A stretch of DNA of 64,000 nt from Hymenobacter tibetensis (GCF_022827545.1 NZ_CP094669.1:3190001-3254000), one strand, 5' to 3'. Shown: positions 27,726 through 37,068, counted from the stretch's first letter. Notes: generated by a model from the letters alone, not told the origin. Made by a program: numbers and translations.

Positions 27726-28409
27726 ATGTTGTCTTCTCTTTTCCGCGTACCTACCCTATTTCTAGGCCTTTTATTAACGGCCGGGCTTGGTTTGTTTGGT
27801 TGCTCTGAAACCACTCCGCCCCAGGAGGAACGGCTTTCTATTCTGGGGTTGAAACGCACCACTCCTACCAGCCCTTCTGACACGCTCCCCGACCCTATTC
27901 CTAGCTTCACGCTCACCAACCAGGAAGGCAAGACGATCAACAACCAGACGTTTGCCGGCAAAGTCTACGTTACTGACTTCTTTTTTGCTACCTGCCCCAG
28001 CATCTGTCCCAAGATGCAAAGCGAACTGCTGCGCGTGTACGAGGCGTACCAGGACAATCCTGATGTGCTGTTCCTAAGCCACACCATCGACCCAGCCCAC
28101 GACTCTATTCCAGTGCTTCGTGACTATGCCGAGCGGCTGGGCATCAAAGATGCGTCGCGCTGGCACTTCGCCACGGCACCGCACGATACCATTTTCAACT
28201 TGGCCCGCGCTTATATGACTGGTGCCGAAGTAGATAAGACAGTGGCCGGAGGATTCGCGCACAGCGGCACTTTTGCTCTGGTAGATTCCAAGCGCCGGGT
28301 GCGGGGGGTGTATGACGGCATGGAGAAAAGCCAAGTGGACTTGCTTATCCACGATTTACCGATTCTGCTGAAGGAGGAAGCCGAGAGCAAGCAAACCGCC
28401 GCTAAATGA
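27726..28409 (+). CDS. SCO family copper/thiol protein
   Basis: 227 residues. A lipoprotein-type signal (LLLTAGLGLFGC) leads to a thioredoxin fold with C90-P-S-I-C94 and the distal histidine in GGFAHSGTF, the three CuA-chaperone ligands of SCO1/PrrC proteins. The role is copper delivery to, or thiol reduction in, cytochrome oxidase on the periplasmic side of the membrane. It overlaps the cytochrome c gene by four bases (ATGA at 28406-28409). Confidence 0.93.
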   Translation: MLSSLFRVPTLFLGLLLTAGLGLFGCSETTPPQEERLSILGLKRTTPTSPSDTLPDPIPSFTLTNQEGKTINNQTFAGKVYVTDFFFATCPSICPKMQSELLRVYEAYQDNPDVLFLSHTIDPAHDSIPVLRDYAERLGIKDASRWHFATAPHDTIFNLARAYMTGAEVDKTVAGGFAHSGTFALVDSKRRVRGVYDGMEKSQVDLLIHDLPILLKEEAESKQTAAK

Positions 28410-28843
28410 GTTGGCTGCTTTCCTCGCTCCGAGTTGCTGCAGTGGCAGCGGTGGGCTTGCTGCTGGCAACCAGCACCACTGGTTGCTTTTCCCAAAAGCA
28501 GAACGAAGGCGCCCAACTCTATCAAACCCATTGCTCTAGTTGCCACGGCGAACAGGGCCAGGGACTGCGCCGCCTGATTCCGCCGGTTGCGGCCTCCGAC
28601 TACGTAGCCAACCACCGCTCCGAACTGCCTTGTCTGATCCGGAACGGCATGAAAGGCCCGGTGGTCGTGAACGGCATCCTGTACAACCAAGTGATGCCCG
28701 GCCACCCCAAGGACCTGACCGATGCCGAGATTACCAATCTGTTGAACTTCGTGCAGCAAAGCTGGGGCAATAAAAACGAGGTGTACACCATTCGGGAAGT
28801 GTCGGAACTCCTGGGTCCCTGCAACGGTAGTATTATCCGGTGA
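28406..28843 (+). CDS. c-type cytochrome, single heme
   Basis: 145 residues. An N-terminal hydrophobic segment with a lipobox-like LLLATSTTGC precedes one heme-binding CSSCH motif (residues about 45-49) and a downstream Met (NQVMPGH) as the likely sixth ligand. It is a class I cytochrome c, exported and anchored to a membrane, translated in coupling with SCO. It probably carries electrons in a respiratory or detoxifying chain. Confidence 0.9.
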   Translation: MSWLLSSLRVAAVAAVGLLLATSTTGCFSQKQNEGAQLYQTHCSSCHGEQGQGLRRLIPPVAASDYVANHRSELPCLIRNGMKGPVVVNGILYNQVMPGHPKDLTDAEITNLLNFVQQSWGNKNEVYTIREVSELLGPCNGSIIR

Positions 28844-28981
28844 GTAGACGTCGCTGGGTGGCAGCGAATTGGCACCCAGATCTTTAGTGTGGCAGCAGCC
28901 CCCAAGTGCTGTTTATACCCGCCGGGGCTATGCATCTTCACTCAATCTTGGTTAGCTTGCACCTTCACTCTTCGAATTCTT

Positions 28982-29935
28982 ATGGGTCTGTTTGATTTTC
29001 TAAAAAAGAAGCCTGAAGCGCCGCAAACCCCGCCGGCTGCGGCTCCTGACACTACCACCACGCCTGCCGCTGCCCCTGCTGGCCCCCGCTACAAGGGTTC
29101 CAACTACACCATGCCCACCCAGGAGCAGGCTCCCCCAATACCTCCCATGCCGCTTATTCCGGAGCCTGCCTACGGACAGCCGCAGATTCCAGATTTTCCT
29201 TTCCCTCCATCCAACATTCTGGAGGAGTTGCTGATGCGGGCCGCGAATGAGCCCAATATTCGCCCGGCTTTCTATCAGGCATTGTTGCACGAAGAACTAT
29301 TGGCCGTAACCCTTCCGAAAGAAGGCGATGCCGGCGGTGAAGTACCGCTCACGCCAGGCATGGAAATTCAGCTACAGGTGTTGAACGACGGTAAGATTCC
29401 TGTTTTTTCTGCCGTAGAGCGTATTTTTGAAGGAGGCATTGCGCCAGAGGGCGTCTCCTTTATCCGGGTTCGCGGACAGGATTTGCTGCAAATGATACAG
29501 GCAACAGACTGCGTGCTCAACCCATTTTCGCCGGCCGGCAAGCTTCTTACCAGCCAGGAAATGCAGGAGTTGCTAGCCAGCGACCTGATACATCCGCCTA
29601 CGGACCCTGCCAGCCAAGTACCTGTGCAAATAGGCGCGCCCGCGGAGCCGCCAACCGTATTACTAGATGCCCTGCGCGAGTATTGCGCTACCCGTCCGTT
29701 CATTGAAAAGGCTTATTTGGCAGAGCTACGCGTGGAGAACAGCCCAGAGCCGCCTCGCATCCTGTTGGCATTCCAGAGCGATGAGCAAAATGCCGAATTC
29801 CTGCAAGAGCTAGGCCCCGTTATTGAAGGCCGCCTCGAAGGGTATCAGTTTGTGGATATGATGGTGCTTGATCCGAACGCCGACGAGCCCCTTAATCAGT
29901 ATTTCAACCAGCAAGAGCCGTTCTTTCAGCGTTAA
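28982..29935 (+). CDS. SseB family protein
   Basis: 317 residues from the ATG at 28982 (MGLFDFLKKKPEAP). A Pro/Ala/Thr-rich N-terminal linker (to about residue 70) is followed by the SseB N domain (LLHEELLAVTLPK... VPLTPGMEIQLQVLNDGKIPVFSA) and an SseB C-terminal domain (FIEKAYLAELRVENSPEPPRIL). SseB was named for serine sensitivity in E. coli; the molecular role is unclear. Upstream open codons to 28889 are not family-like. A long hairpin follows the stop. Confidence 0.88.
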   Translation: MGLFDFLKKKPEAPQTPPAAAPDTTTTPAAAPAGPRYKGSNYTMPTQEQAPPIPPMPLIPEPAYGQPQIPDFPFPPSNILEELLMRAANEPNIRPAFYQALLHEELLAVTLPKEGDAGGEVPLTPGMEIQLQVLNDGKIPVFSAVERIFEGGIAPEGVSFIRVRGQDLLQMIQATDCVLNPFSPAGKLLTSQEMQELLASDLIHPPTDPASQVPVQIGAPAEPPTVLLDALREYCATRPFIEKAYLAELRVENSPEPPRILLAFQSDEQNAEFLQELGPVIEGRLEGYQFVDMMVLDPNADEPLNQYFNQQEPFFQR

Positions 29936-29982
29936 ATATTGCAGTAGCCAGACGTAAAGCTGATTCTTGCAGCCTGGTTTTC

Positions 29983-30034
29983 AAACTACAAGGGCCCTTC
30001 ACACCAGCATGGATGTGAAGGGCCCTTGTAGTTT
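29983..30034. terminator. long bidirectional hairpin terminator
   Basis: A perfect 21-base-pair stem, 29983-30003 with 30014-30034, and a 10-base loop, between the convergent sseB-like and DUF2062 genes. The stem ends AAA/TTT, suitable for both directions. Confidence 0.88.
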
Positions 30035-30049
30035 ATTAATGTGCCTTTT

Positions 30050-30616
30050 TCAAGGGCCTGTGGATTCGGCCGCGGCAGATGGTGTGTCACTCGCCAGCTT
30101 GCCGCTTTGCCGGGCCAGCAGCCACCGAAACAGAGGCCGCAAAGCAAAGTTGAGAAGCAACCCAACCGGAATGGAAGCCACTGCCCAAATCAACATGGCT
30201 CCCATGCTAGCCTGCCACAAGAGTTGCAGTGCTTCTCGCCAATCCTTCTCAAACAAAAACTCAAGTTGCGCTAGCGTGAGCTGAGTTGCTTGCCCATCGC
30301 CGAGCAACTGGGCACCCAAGCGCATTAGCGGAATAAGCAGAAGCAGTTGCACCGGGCTCATTAAGTGACTTACCACCAAGAGTGCCGCCACGTTCAGCCG
30401 CAGCCGCACGGCAGTTGCAGTGCCCATAAGCGTGGTAATACCCAAAATTGGGACCAACCCGAATACGATGCCTAGGGCAACGGTAAGCGAGAGTTGCTTG
30501 GGGGTGAGCCCTTGCTTGAGAATATTCAGAATCGGATCCAGCACACGCCTGCGCCACCAACCCGGCGAGGCAGGGGGCTCCGAAGAAGCCGGGACGGGCG
30601 GAGGAAGTACAGACAC
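30050..30616 (-). CDS. DUF2062 membrane protein
   Basis: 188 residues from a GTG start at 30616; no ATG occurs in frame nearby. The DUF2062 signature is clear: LKQGLTPKQLSLTVALGIVFGLVPILG, the GxxPxxG-type re-entrant loop, then SHLMSPVQLLLLIPLMRLG and two further helices. The family is thought to be an inner-membrane protein in envelope or polysaccharide contexts; the function is not defined. It is divergent from the BrkB gene (113 bases). Confidence 0.88.
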   Translation of the reverse strand: MSVLPPPVPASSEPPASPGWWRRRVLDPILNILKQGLTPKQLSLTVALGIVFGLVPILGITTLMGTATAVRLRLNVAALLVVSHLMSPVQLLLLIPLMRLGAQLLGDGQATQLTLAQLEFLFEKDWREALQLLWQASMGAMLIWAVASIPVGLLLNFALRPLFRWLLARQSGKLASDTPSAAAESTGP

Positions 30617-30729
30617 AGATGGAGCGAAAAGAAGTTGCGTAGCGGGAAGCGGCAGTGACAGGGCGCGGCGCTATCTTCGCAGTCTGCCCCGCGGGCCATT
30701 GCGGCGCCGCAACCTAGTACGCAAGGCTG

Positions 30730-31665
30730 ATGACAAAAGTACAAGGGCCGCACCCAACCCGCCGCCAGAATTTTACAACTACCCTGATTTTGTTGCGCCG
30801 AGCGGCCCGTGAGCTGGTGGCCAACGACCCGCTTCGCCTAGGTGCTGCCACGGCTTTCTTCACGACCTTCGCCCTGCCGCCTATTGTGCTCATCTTGGTA
30901 CAGGTGCTTGGCTCGGTGTATTCCACGGCAGCCGTGCGAATGATGCTGCTTACCAAACTCTCCAACTTATTGGGGTCGTCGGCAGCTGAACTAGTAGAGC
31001 AGATTCTCCAGAACGTAACCAACGTGCAGCGCAGCCGCTTGCTCACGTGGCTCGGGTTTGCATTTCTGCTCTTCATTGCCACCACGCTCTTCGTCGTTAT
31101 TCAGCACTCGCTCAACCAACTCTGGCAGATACGGCCGCGGCGGGGGGGCCGGCGCTTCGATAAAGCCCTCAAAGAGCGCGCCCGCTCCTTGGGTGTGCTC
31201 GTAGCCACGGGCTTGCTCTCGCTGATAACGTTTCTAACTGACGCTGTCATTGCCTTCGTGACCGACTACGTGCGTGACTTCGACACAAACGTTGGGTACT
31301 ACCTATTCGTGGCGGTCAGCCAAGTCACTTCTCTGCTGATTTTGGCGGCATGGTTTGCCATCACTTTTCGCAACCTGAGCAGCGCGAAAGTGCCGTGGCG
31401 GGCGGTATTACGGGGCGCGGCTCTCACAGCCGTCCTCATCGATTTAGGAGAATTCGTGCTGGGGCGGTTGCTGGTACAACGCAATCTAGGCCCCATCTAC
31501 GGCGCAGCCTCCAGCATTGTGCTGGTGCTCTTGTTTGTGTTCTACTCGGCCATGATTTTCTATTTCGGGGCCTGCTTTACCAAAGCGTATGCGCACTACG
31601 TGGGCATGGATATCAAGCCCAAGAAATCCGCGGTGCGGTACCGGCTAGTTGATATCGAAGAATAA
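30730..31665 (+). CDS. YihY/virulence factor BrkB family membrane protein
   Basis: 311 residues with six TM helices. Family blocks are ANDPLRLGAATAFFTTFALPPIV, NQLWQIRPR, and GAASSIVLVLLFVFYSAMIFYFGACFTK near the end. BrkB/YihY proteins are inner-membrane proteins of uncertain function (once misnamed RNase BN). A TATCTTCG element about 55 bases before the start resembles the -7 box with one mismatch. Confidence 0.9.
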   Translation: MTKVQGPHPTRRQNFTTTLILLRRAARELVANDPLRLGAATAFFTTFALPPIVLILVQVLGSVYSTAAVRMMLLTKLSNLLGSSAAELVEQILQNVTNVQRSRLLTWLGFAFLLFIATTLFVVIQHSLNQLWQIRPRRGGRRFDKALKERARSLGVLVATGLLSLITFLTDAVIAFVTDYVRDFDTNVGYYLFVAVSQVTSLLILAAWFAITFRNLSSAKVPWRAVLRGAALTAVLIDLGEFVLGRLLVQRNLGPIYGAASSIVLVLLFVFYSAMIFYFGACFTKAYAHYVGMDIKPKKSAVRYRLVDIEE

Positions 31666-31701
31666 CCGAACAAGTTATTAGGTTTCAACGGACCTGTGCC
31701 G

Positions 31702-32046
31702 TTAGCTATTCCAGGCCCGGCAGGCTTCCACGCAGGCTTTGCAGGCAGCGGCGCACTGCTGGCAGTGAGGGTCATTGTGCTTGGCGCACTCATTCTGACA
31801 AAGCTGACATACCTCGATGCACTCGCGCATGATGTGCTTGGCGTGCACTGAGCCACGGGCTACCAGGCGGGCCGTCAGTGCACAAATATCGGCGCAGTCC
31901 CGGTCGATGGCTATACAGCCTACCATGTGCTGAACGTGCTCTTCTTGCAAACAGGCAGTGGCACACAGCTCGCAGGCAGCTACGCAGCGATTCAGCGCGT
32001 CAAGAACGGTTTGGTTGTCAGTTAGGGAGGTAGGGGATTGGTACAT
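31702..32046 (-). CDS. four-helix-bundle copper-binding protein (Csp-like)
   Basis: 114 residues from the ATG at 32046 (MYQSPTSLTDNQTV). It is a Cys-rich helical protein with repeated CxxxC/CxxC pairs along the helices: CVAACELCATAC, CIEVCQLCQNEC and CQQCAAACKACVEAC. This is the pattern of copper storage proteins, in which Cys residues line the core of a four-helix bundle and bind Cu(I). No signal peptide is seen, so it should be cytoplasmic. It is convergent with brkB. Confidence 0.9.
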   Translation of the reverse strand: MYQSPTSLTDNQTVLDALNRCVAACELCATACLQEEHVQHMVGCIAIDRDCADICALTARLVARGSVHAKHIMRECIEVCQLCQNECAKHNDPHCQQCAAACKACVEACRAWNS

Positions 32047-32202
32047 CAGAAAGAGGGTTGGTGGGATAGCGCAAGCTAAACCGTTGTACGTAGGCGCACT
32101 GGCTTCAGGTTCGTGGCATTTCAACTGAAAAGTGCACCATTTCCGCCTCGTTGTGGTTACATTCAGCTTTCAAGTCCTACTCTACCGTCGTATTTTTACG
32201 GG

Positions 32203-34449
32203 ATGTTATTTGCTGCTGAACCCTTCGCTCCCACTCTTGAGTCTGCTCGCCGCGTCCTCAAGAAATACTATGGTTATGATTCCTTCCGGCCTATGCAGGA
32301 AGACATCATCCAGAGCATTCTAAGCGGGCGCGATACGGTGGTGCTCATGCCAACGGGCGGCGGCAAATCGGTGTGTTTTCAGGTGCCCGCCGTGGTATCG
32401 GAGGGCGTGTGCGTGGTTGTTTCTCCGCTGATTGCGTTGATGAAAGATCAGGTGGAGGCGCTGAAAGCCAACGGTATTTCTGCGGCGTACATCAACAGCA
32501 GCGTCGGGCAAAGCGAGCAGAACGCCATTTGCTCGGATTGTGCCAACGGGTATTTGAAACTGCTTTACGTTTCGCCCGAAAAGCTTTTGTCGCCGGGCTT
32601 TTTGCAGTTTCTACAGCGGCTGCGGGTGAGCATGTTTGCCATTGACGAGGCGCACTGCATTTCATCATGGGGCCACGATTTCCGGCCGGAGTACACCCAG
32701 CTACGGGTCCTACGCGACCAGTTTCCCAACACGCCCATTATTGCCCTCACTGCTACTGCCGACCGGCTCACGCAGCGCGACATTCAGCTGCAGTTGCGCT
32801 TGCACGAGCCACAGGTATTCCTCTCCAGCTTCGACCGGCCCAACCTCAACCTCATTGTGCGGCCCGGCCAGGACCGCGTAGGCGGCATTCTCGACTTCAT
32901 TGAGCGCCACCCCGGCGAATCGGGCATTATCTATTGCCTTTCGCGCAAGCAGTGCGAAACCCTCACCGCCAAGATTCAAGCCAAGGGTATCAAGGCGGGC
33001 TTCTATCACGCCGGCATGACGCCCAACCAGCGCGGCACGGTGCAGGAAGGCTTCCTGAAAGATGACTTGCAGGTGATTGTGGCCACCATCGCCTTTGGCA
33101 TGGGCATCGATAAGAGCAACGTGCGCTGGGTGATGCACTACAACCTGCCCAAGAATATCGAGGGATACTACCAGGAGATTGGCCGGGGTGGCCGCGACGG
33201 GGCGCCAGCTACGGCGGTGCTCTTCTACAGCTTTGCGGATGTGCTGCAGCTGCGCGAAATGCTAACCAAGGAGAATCCGCAACTCACCCAACTCAACCTC
33301 ACCAAGCTGGAGCGCATGCAGCAGTTTGCGGAAGCCGCCAGCTGCCGCCGCAAGATTCTGCTCCATTATTTCGGTGAGACGCTCAGCCAGGACTGTGGCA
33401 ACTGCGACATCTGCCGCAACCCGCCCATCACCTTCGATGGTTCTTTAATTGCCCAAAAGGCTCTCTCGGCGGTAGTGCGCATGCGCGAAAGAGCCAGCAT
33501 CGGGCTCCTGATTGACGTGCTGCGGGGCATGCGCAACCAAGCAGTGCTATCGGGCGGCTACGACCAGATAAAAACCTACGGCGCCGGTTCCGACCTCCCC
33601 TACCTCGACTGGTACAGCTATGTACACCAAATGCTCAATGACGGGCTGCTGTACATTGCCTACGAGGAAGGCTACGCGTTGAAAATCACGGAGTTGGGCC
33701 GCGAAGTACTACAAGGCCAGCGTCCGTTGCCACTCAAGAAATTTCAGCCAGCCGAAAAAGCTGAGAAGCCTAAGCGTGGCCGCAAAGCCGCAGCCGAAAC
33801 CAAAGCGCCAGTGTCCCGCGAAGCACAGCTTTTCGAGGCCTTGCGCACGCTGCGCAAACGCATTGCCGACGAGCAGAACGTACCGCCGTACGTCATCTTT
33901 ACAGACGCTACGCTGCAGGAAATGGCCACCGAGCGGCCAGTTTCTCGCATGGCAATGCTGGGCGTTTCGGGGGTTGGCATGAAGAAGTTCGAGAACTACG
34001 GCGAAGTGTTCATCAAGGAAATTCTGGCGCACGGCGGTAACCCTGCCGAACTAGACGAAACCGATGAAATGCTCGACGGCCTCGACCCCGACGATGCCGC
34101 CGCCCCCCGGACTCCTCGCAAGCGTGAAACCAACACGGCCGCGGGCAGCACTATGGATGCCACGTTCCAGTTGCACCGCATGGGCCTGAACGTGGAGGCC
34201 ATAGCCGAACGGCGAAGCTTGGCCGTTTCCACGGTGCAAACGCATCTTACCAACGCCTACGCCAACGGTGGCGACCTGCGCATTGCCGATTTCCTGACGC
34301 CCAACGAGCTAGCAGAAATCCAAACGGCCCAGGCTCAGCTTGGTGGTAGCCCCATGCTGCGTGACCTGTTCGACCACCTGCGCGAGAGGTATGACTACTT
34401 CAAACTCCGGCTGGCTTTGATGTACTTCAAAAAGCTGCGCGGAGAATAA
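32203..34449 (+). CDS. recQ: ATP-dependent DNA helicase RecQ
   Basis: 748 residues from the ATG at 32203 (MLFAAEPFAPTLESARRVL). Walker A is MPTGGGKS with K55, the helicase box DEAH occurs in IDEAHCISSWGHDFRP, and the arginine finger motif is QEIGRGGRDG. The zinc-binding region has four Cys in CRRKILLHYF...CGNCDIC. A winged-helix and an HRDC domain (RKRIADEQNVPPYVIF) follow, and the C-terminus has an extra HTH_40-like region. A 3'-5' helicase for recombination repair. It is divergent from the copper protein gene. Confidence 0.95.
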   Translation: MLFAAEPFAPTLESARRVLKKYYGYDSFRPMQEDIIQSILSGRDTVVLMPTGGGKSVCFQVPAVVSEGVCVVVSPLIALMKDQVEALKANGISAAYINSSVGQSEQNAICSDCANGYLKLLYVSPEKLLSPGFLQFLQRLRVSMFAIDEAHCISSWGHDFRPEYTQLRVLRDQFPNTPIIALTATADRLTQRDIQLQLRLHEPQVFLSSFDRPNLNLIVRPGQDRVGGILDFIERHPGESGIIYCLSRKQCETLTAKIQAKGIKAGFYHAGMTPNQRGTVQEGFLKDDLQVIVATIAFGMGIDKSNVRWVMHYNLPKNIEGYYQEIGRGGRDGAPATAVLFYSFADVLQLREMLTKENPQLTQLNLTKLERMQQFAEAASCRRKILLHYFGETLSQDCGNCDICRNPPITFDGSLIAQKALSAVVRMRERASIGLLIDVLRGMRNQAVLSGGYDQIKTYGAGSDLPYLDWYSYVHQMLNDGLLYIAYEEGYALKITELGREVLQGQRPLPLKKFQPAEKAEKPKRGRKAAAETKAPVSREAQLFEALRTLRKRIADEQNVPPYVIFTDATLQEMATERPVSRMAMLGVSGVGMKKFENYGEVFIKEILAHGGNPAELDETDEMLDGLDPDDAAAPRTPRKRETNTAAGSTMDATFQLHRMGLNVEAIAERRSLAVSTVQTHLTNAYANGGDLRIADFLTPNELAEIQTAQAQLGGSPMLRDLFDHLRERYDYFKLRLALMYFKKLRGE

Positions 34450-34589
34450 GTTGTATGCGTCGTTGCCAGCTGTCCGCAGGTGTGTAATGGCATCTTGTGA
34501 CGACACCATTGGAGGCAATGCTGGCTGTTTGCTGCGTAGCAATGTTGAAGCGCTGATTTGATGGTGTGTTAGCCAGGTGTTTCAAAAAA

Positions 34590-34614
34590 AATTAGCAAAA
34601 ACTTTCAGCTAATT
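34590..34614. promoter_or_regulatory. inverted repeat upstream of S24-type regulator
   Basis: AATTAGC (34590-34596) and GCTAATT (34608-34614) form a 7-base inverted repeat with an 11-base spacer, 86 bases before the start of the HTH-S24 gene. cI/LexA-like regulators bind such sites and autoregulate, so this is a candidate operator. Confidence 0.4.
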
Positions 34615-34699
34615 GAATTAGTATTCTCGTAACAGGGTTCGTACTTTCACGAGCCGGTAACTATCTACCGATGAAGCCCTTTTCCGGCTCCCCTGCATC

Positions 34700-35500
34700 A
34701 TGATTAACACGAATCTTAAATTCTGGCGGCGCGAACTGGCCCTTACTCAGGCCCAGATGGCCGAAAAGCTTGGTATCAAACGCTCTTTGGTGGGCGCCTA
34801 CGAGGAAGGTCGTGCCGAGCCTAAGTTGACTACTCTCGTTAACATGGCTCGTCTGTTCGGCATCTCGCTGGATGCGTTGGTAACCACTGACTTTAGCAAA
34901 AAGAAGAACGCCAAAGCGGCCCTCCTGCAGCTTCAGCCAGCTACTTCCACCGAGCCCACCCGGCCCGGCGGCGGCTTGCGCATATTGGCACTCACGGTAG
35001 ATAAAGAACAAAACGAGAACATTGAGTTGGTGCCTCAAAAGGCTGCAGCTGGTTACCTCAATGGCTACGCTGACCCTGAGTATTTGGAAGAGCTGCCTAA
35101 GTTCCGCTTGCCTATGCTGGGCACGGGTGGCACCTACCGCGCCTTCGAAATCAGTGGGGATTCCATGTTGCCTATTGCTAGCGGCACTGTTATCGTGGGC
35201 CGCTACGTGGACGACTGGATGACGCTGAAGGACGGCACGCCTTGCATCGTGGTTAGCTCCAAGGAAGGCATCGTATTCAAGCGTGTTTTCAACCGCCTCA
35301 AAGAAGGTGCTATGTTGGCTTTACACTCTGACAATCCGCTGTACTCGCCTTATGAAATAGGCGTGGAAGACGTAGTGGAAATCTGGGAAGCCAAAGCCTA
35401 TATCAGCAGCACCTTCCCTATTGCCGATCTTTCGCTGAGTCGCCTCGCCAGCATTGTGCTGGACTTGCAGCAGCAGGTAAGCACTATGAAAAAGGCCTAA
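34700..35500 (+). CDS. HTH-S24 family (LexA/cI-like) transcriptional regulator
   Basis: 266 residues. The N-terminal XRE helix-turn-helix is visible (ELALTQAQMAEKLGIKRSLVGAYEEG). The C-terminal half is a peptidase S24 domain: the nucleophile Ser in ISGDSMLPIASG and the general-base Lys in IVFKRVFN are both present, so self-cleavage is possible. A final helical tail (LSRLASIVLDLQQQVSTM) may help oligomerise. A LexA- or cI-like repressor cleaved in response to RecA filaments is the family expectation. No prophage genes flank it. Confidence 0.9.
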   Translation: MINTNLKFWRRELALTQAQMAEKLGIKRSLVGAYEEGRAEPKLTTLVNMARLFGISLDALVTTDFSKKKNAKAALLQLQPATSTEPTRPGGGLRILALTVDKEQNENIELVPQKAAAGYLNGYADPEYLEELPKFRLPMLGTGGTYRAFEISGDSMLPIASGTVIVGRYVDDWMTLKDGTPCIVVSSKEGIVFKRVFNRLKEGAMLALHSDNPLYSPYEIGVEDVVEIWEAKAYISSTFPIADLSLSRLASIVLDLQQQVSTMKKA

Positions 35501-35557
35501 CTAGTAGCAGGTACAGCAGGTCCCGCAACACACCTCTAAAACGAGGTTTCATAATCA

Positions 35558-35594
35558 AACAAGCCCTTGGCGTACACTGCGTCAAGGGCTTGTT
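35558..35594. terminator. hairpin terminator after S24 regulator
   Basis: AACAAGCCCTTG (35558-35569) pairs with CAAGGGCTTGTT (35583-35594), with further GC and wobble pairs inside. It lies in the 233-base gap before pirin, which otherwise holds no gene. Confidence 0.75.
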
Positions 35595-35733
35595 GCATTC
35601 AGGGAGTTATACACCTGCAGAAACAAAACCTTAGGGATGTTGCGAGCAGGACAGGTAGCGCTGGATGAGGGTGCAATCAACTTCTAGCTGCTGGGCTGCG
35701 TAAGCGGAGCACATAACTCCAACTCGACCCGCT

Positions 35734-36453
35734 ATGCTCAAGCTTGTTCTCGCCACCGAACGCCACCATGCTGCTCCTGTAGCGTGGCTCAACAGCTTCT
35801 TCCTCTTCAGCTTTGCCGATTACCATGACCCGAAGAACGCGCAATTCGGGCCGTTACGTGTTTTCAACGACGACACGGTGCAGGCCCAATCGGGTTTTCC
35901 GCAGCATCCGCACTCGGAAATGGAAATCGTGACGCTGGTACTGGAAGGCGAGTTGTACCACGAGGATACCATGGGCAACAAAGCCACCATCAAGAAAGGC
36001 GACGTGCAGCGCATGACAGCTGGTACTGGCATGGCCCATTCCGAGCAGAACCGCACCGATAAGGTGTTGCACCTCTACCAACTGTGGTTTTTGTCGAATC
36101 AAAAAGGCCTCGCCCCGAGCTACGAGCAAAAGGACCTAAACTTCCTGGATAGCAAAAACGAGTTGGTGCCGCTGGTATCAGGCCAGAAAGTGTTGGAAGA
36201 TGTGGTATACATGAATTCCAACACCACCATTTACTGGTGTAATCTGCGCGAAGAAAAGACGGTTACTTTCAAAACGTTCCCCCTCCGCAACACCTTCATC
36301 TACGTGAAAGAAGGTTCGCTCTTCATCAACGGCGTTGACATAGGACCCAACGACCAGGTTCGCTCCACCGACGAGCATGTATTGGAAATTCGGGCGGTAA
36401 AGGATGCACAGTTTATCCTTATCGATTTGCCGGCTGACGCGGCGAATTACTAG
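35734..36453 (+). CDS. pirin family protein
   Basis: 239 residues. The metal-binding cupin of pirins is visible: FPQHPHSEMEIVTLVLEGELYHEDTMGN in the first barrel and HSEQNRT downstream, with the usual His/His/Glu ligands. The C-terminal cupin keeps the fold but not the ligands. Pirins are iron-containing cytoplasmic proteins, some with quercetinase activity; no particular function can be read here. Followed by a very strong hairpin. Confidence 0.92.
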   Translation: MLKLVLATERHHAAPVAWLNSFFLFSFADYHDPKNAQFGPLRVFNDDTVQAQSGFPQHPHSEMEIVTLVLEGELYHEDTMGNKATIKKGDVQRMTAGTGMAHSEQNRTDKVLHLYQLWFLSNQKGLAPSYEQKDLNFLDSKNELVPLVSGQKVLEDVVYMNSNTTIYWCNLREEKTVTFKTFPLRNTFIYVKEGSLFINGVDIGPNDQVRSTDEHVLEIRAVKDAQFILIDLPADAANY

Positions 36454-36502
36454 TTTCGAAGTACTCACGCCGCTTGTTACGCTACGGACGTTGCGCACGT
36501 CA

Positions 36503-36563
36503 ACGACCCTATAAGCAGAACAGGCCGAACCAAGTGGTTGGCCTGTTCTGCTTATAGGGTCGT
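36503..36563. terminator. very long perfect hairpin overlapping the next gene's stop
   Basis: Arms of 24 bases, 36503-36526 with 36540-36563, pair perfectly around a 13-base loop. It lies between convergent genes; the right arm covers the stop codon (36552-36554) and last codons of the unknown gene at 36552-37007. Confidence 0.85.
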
Positions 36564-37007
36564 GGTCCATATCATTAGGAAGACGTCAGGATGCTGTTCT
36601 CCAGCTTCATCTACCCAAACTTTCGTTGTGTACTTCTCAGCTTCAGGGAAAAGTAATTCGTGTAAAACCGTGGATAAGTTAGTGGCCTGAAGAGGGCATC
36701 TGAAAGGCAAGTTGTCTTTATAGCTCGCTGATACTAGACTGAATCTCAACTGACTGGCGAGAGCATCATACCAACAATAGAAGCACATTGAGTAGGATTC
36801 TCTCTGCTTGACTTGTAACTGCTCACGCTTTTTCTCTATTACGGCCTCAATCCATTCCACTAAGTCGGTAATCGAGAGCTGTTGTCGTTCAGACTCACTT
36901 AGAGACAAGTAGAACAAATTACCGTTGGCTTCCTCAAGTGGCTGGTCGAAGATGCATATAGGATAATGACAAGCACTGCGCAGAAATGGGCTTAATAGAG
37001 GGTGCAT
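36552..37007 (-). CDS. hypothetical protein, 151 residues
   Basis: 151 residues, ATG at 37007, stop inside the shared hairpin. Unrecognised. It looks like a soluble mixed alpha/beta protein with a helical middle (DLVEWIEAVIEKKREQLQVKQ), then MCFYCWYDALASQLRFSLVS, and a Trp-rich end (KVWVDEAG...MIWTTTL). No signal or TM. Composition is somewhat AT-richer than the neighbours (36841-36900 has 29 G/C of 60). It may be a recently gained cargo gene. Confidence 0.65.
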   Translation of the reverse strand: MHPLLSPFLRSACHYPICIFDQPLEEANGNLFYLSLSESERQQLSITDLVEWIEAVIEKKREQLQVKQRESYSMCFYCWYDALASQLRFSLVSASYKDNLPFRCPLQATNLSTVLHELLFPEAEKYTTKVWVDEAGEQHPDVFLMIWTTTL

Positions 37008-37068
37008 TCGTAATCAAGCTTTATGATACATTCCCTCTTTCTGTCTATGTGTTCGGTTGATATCCTTA

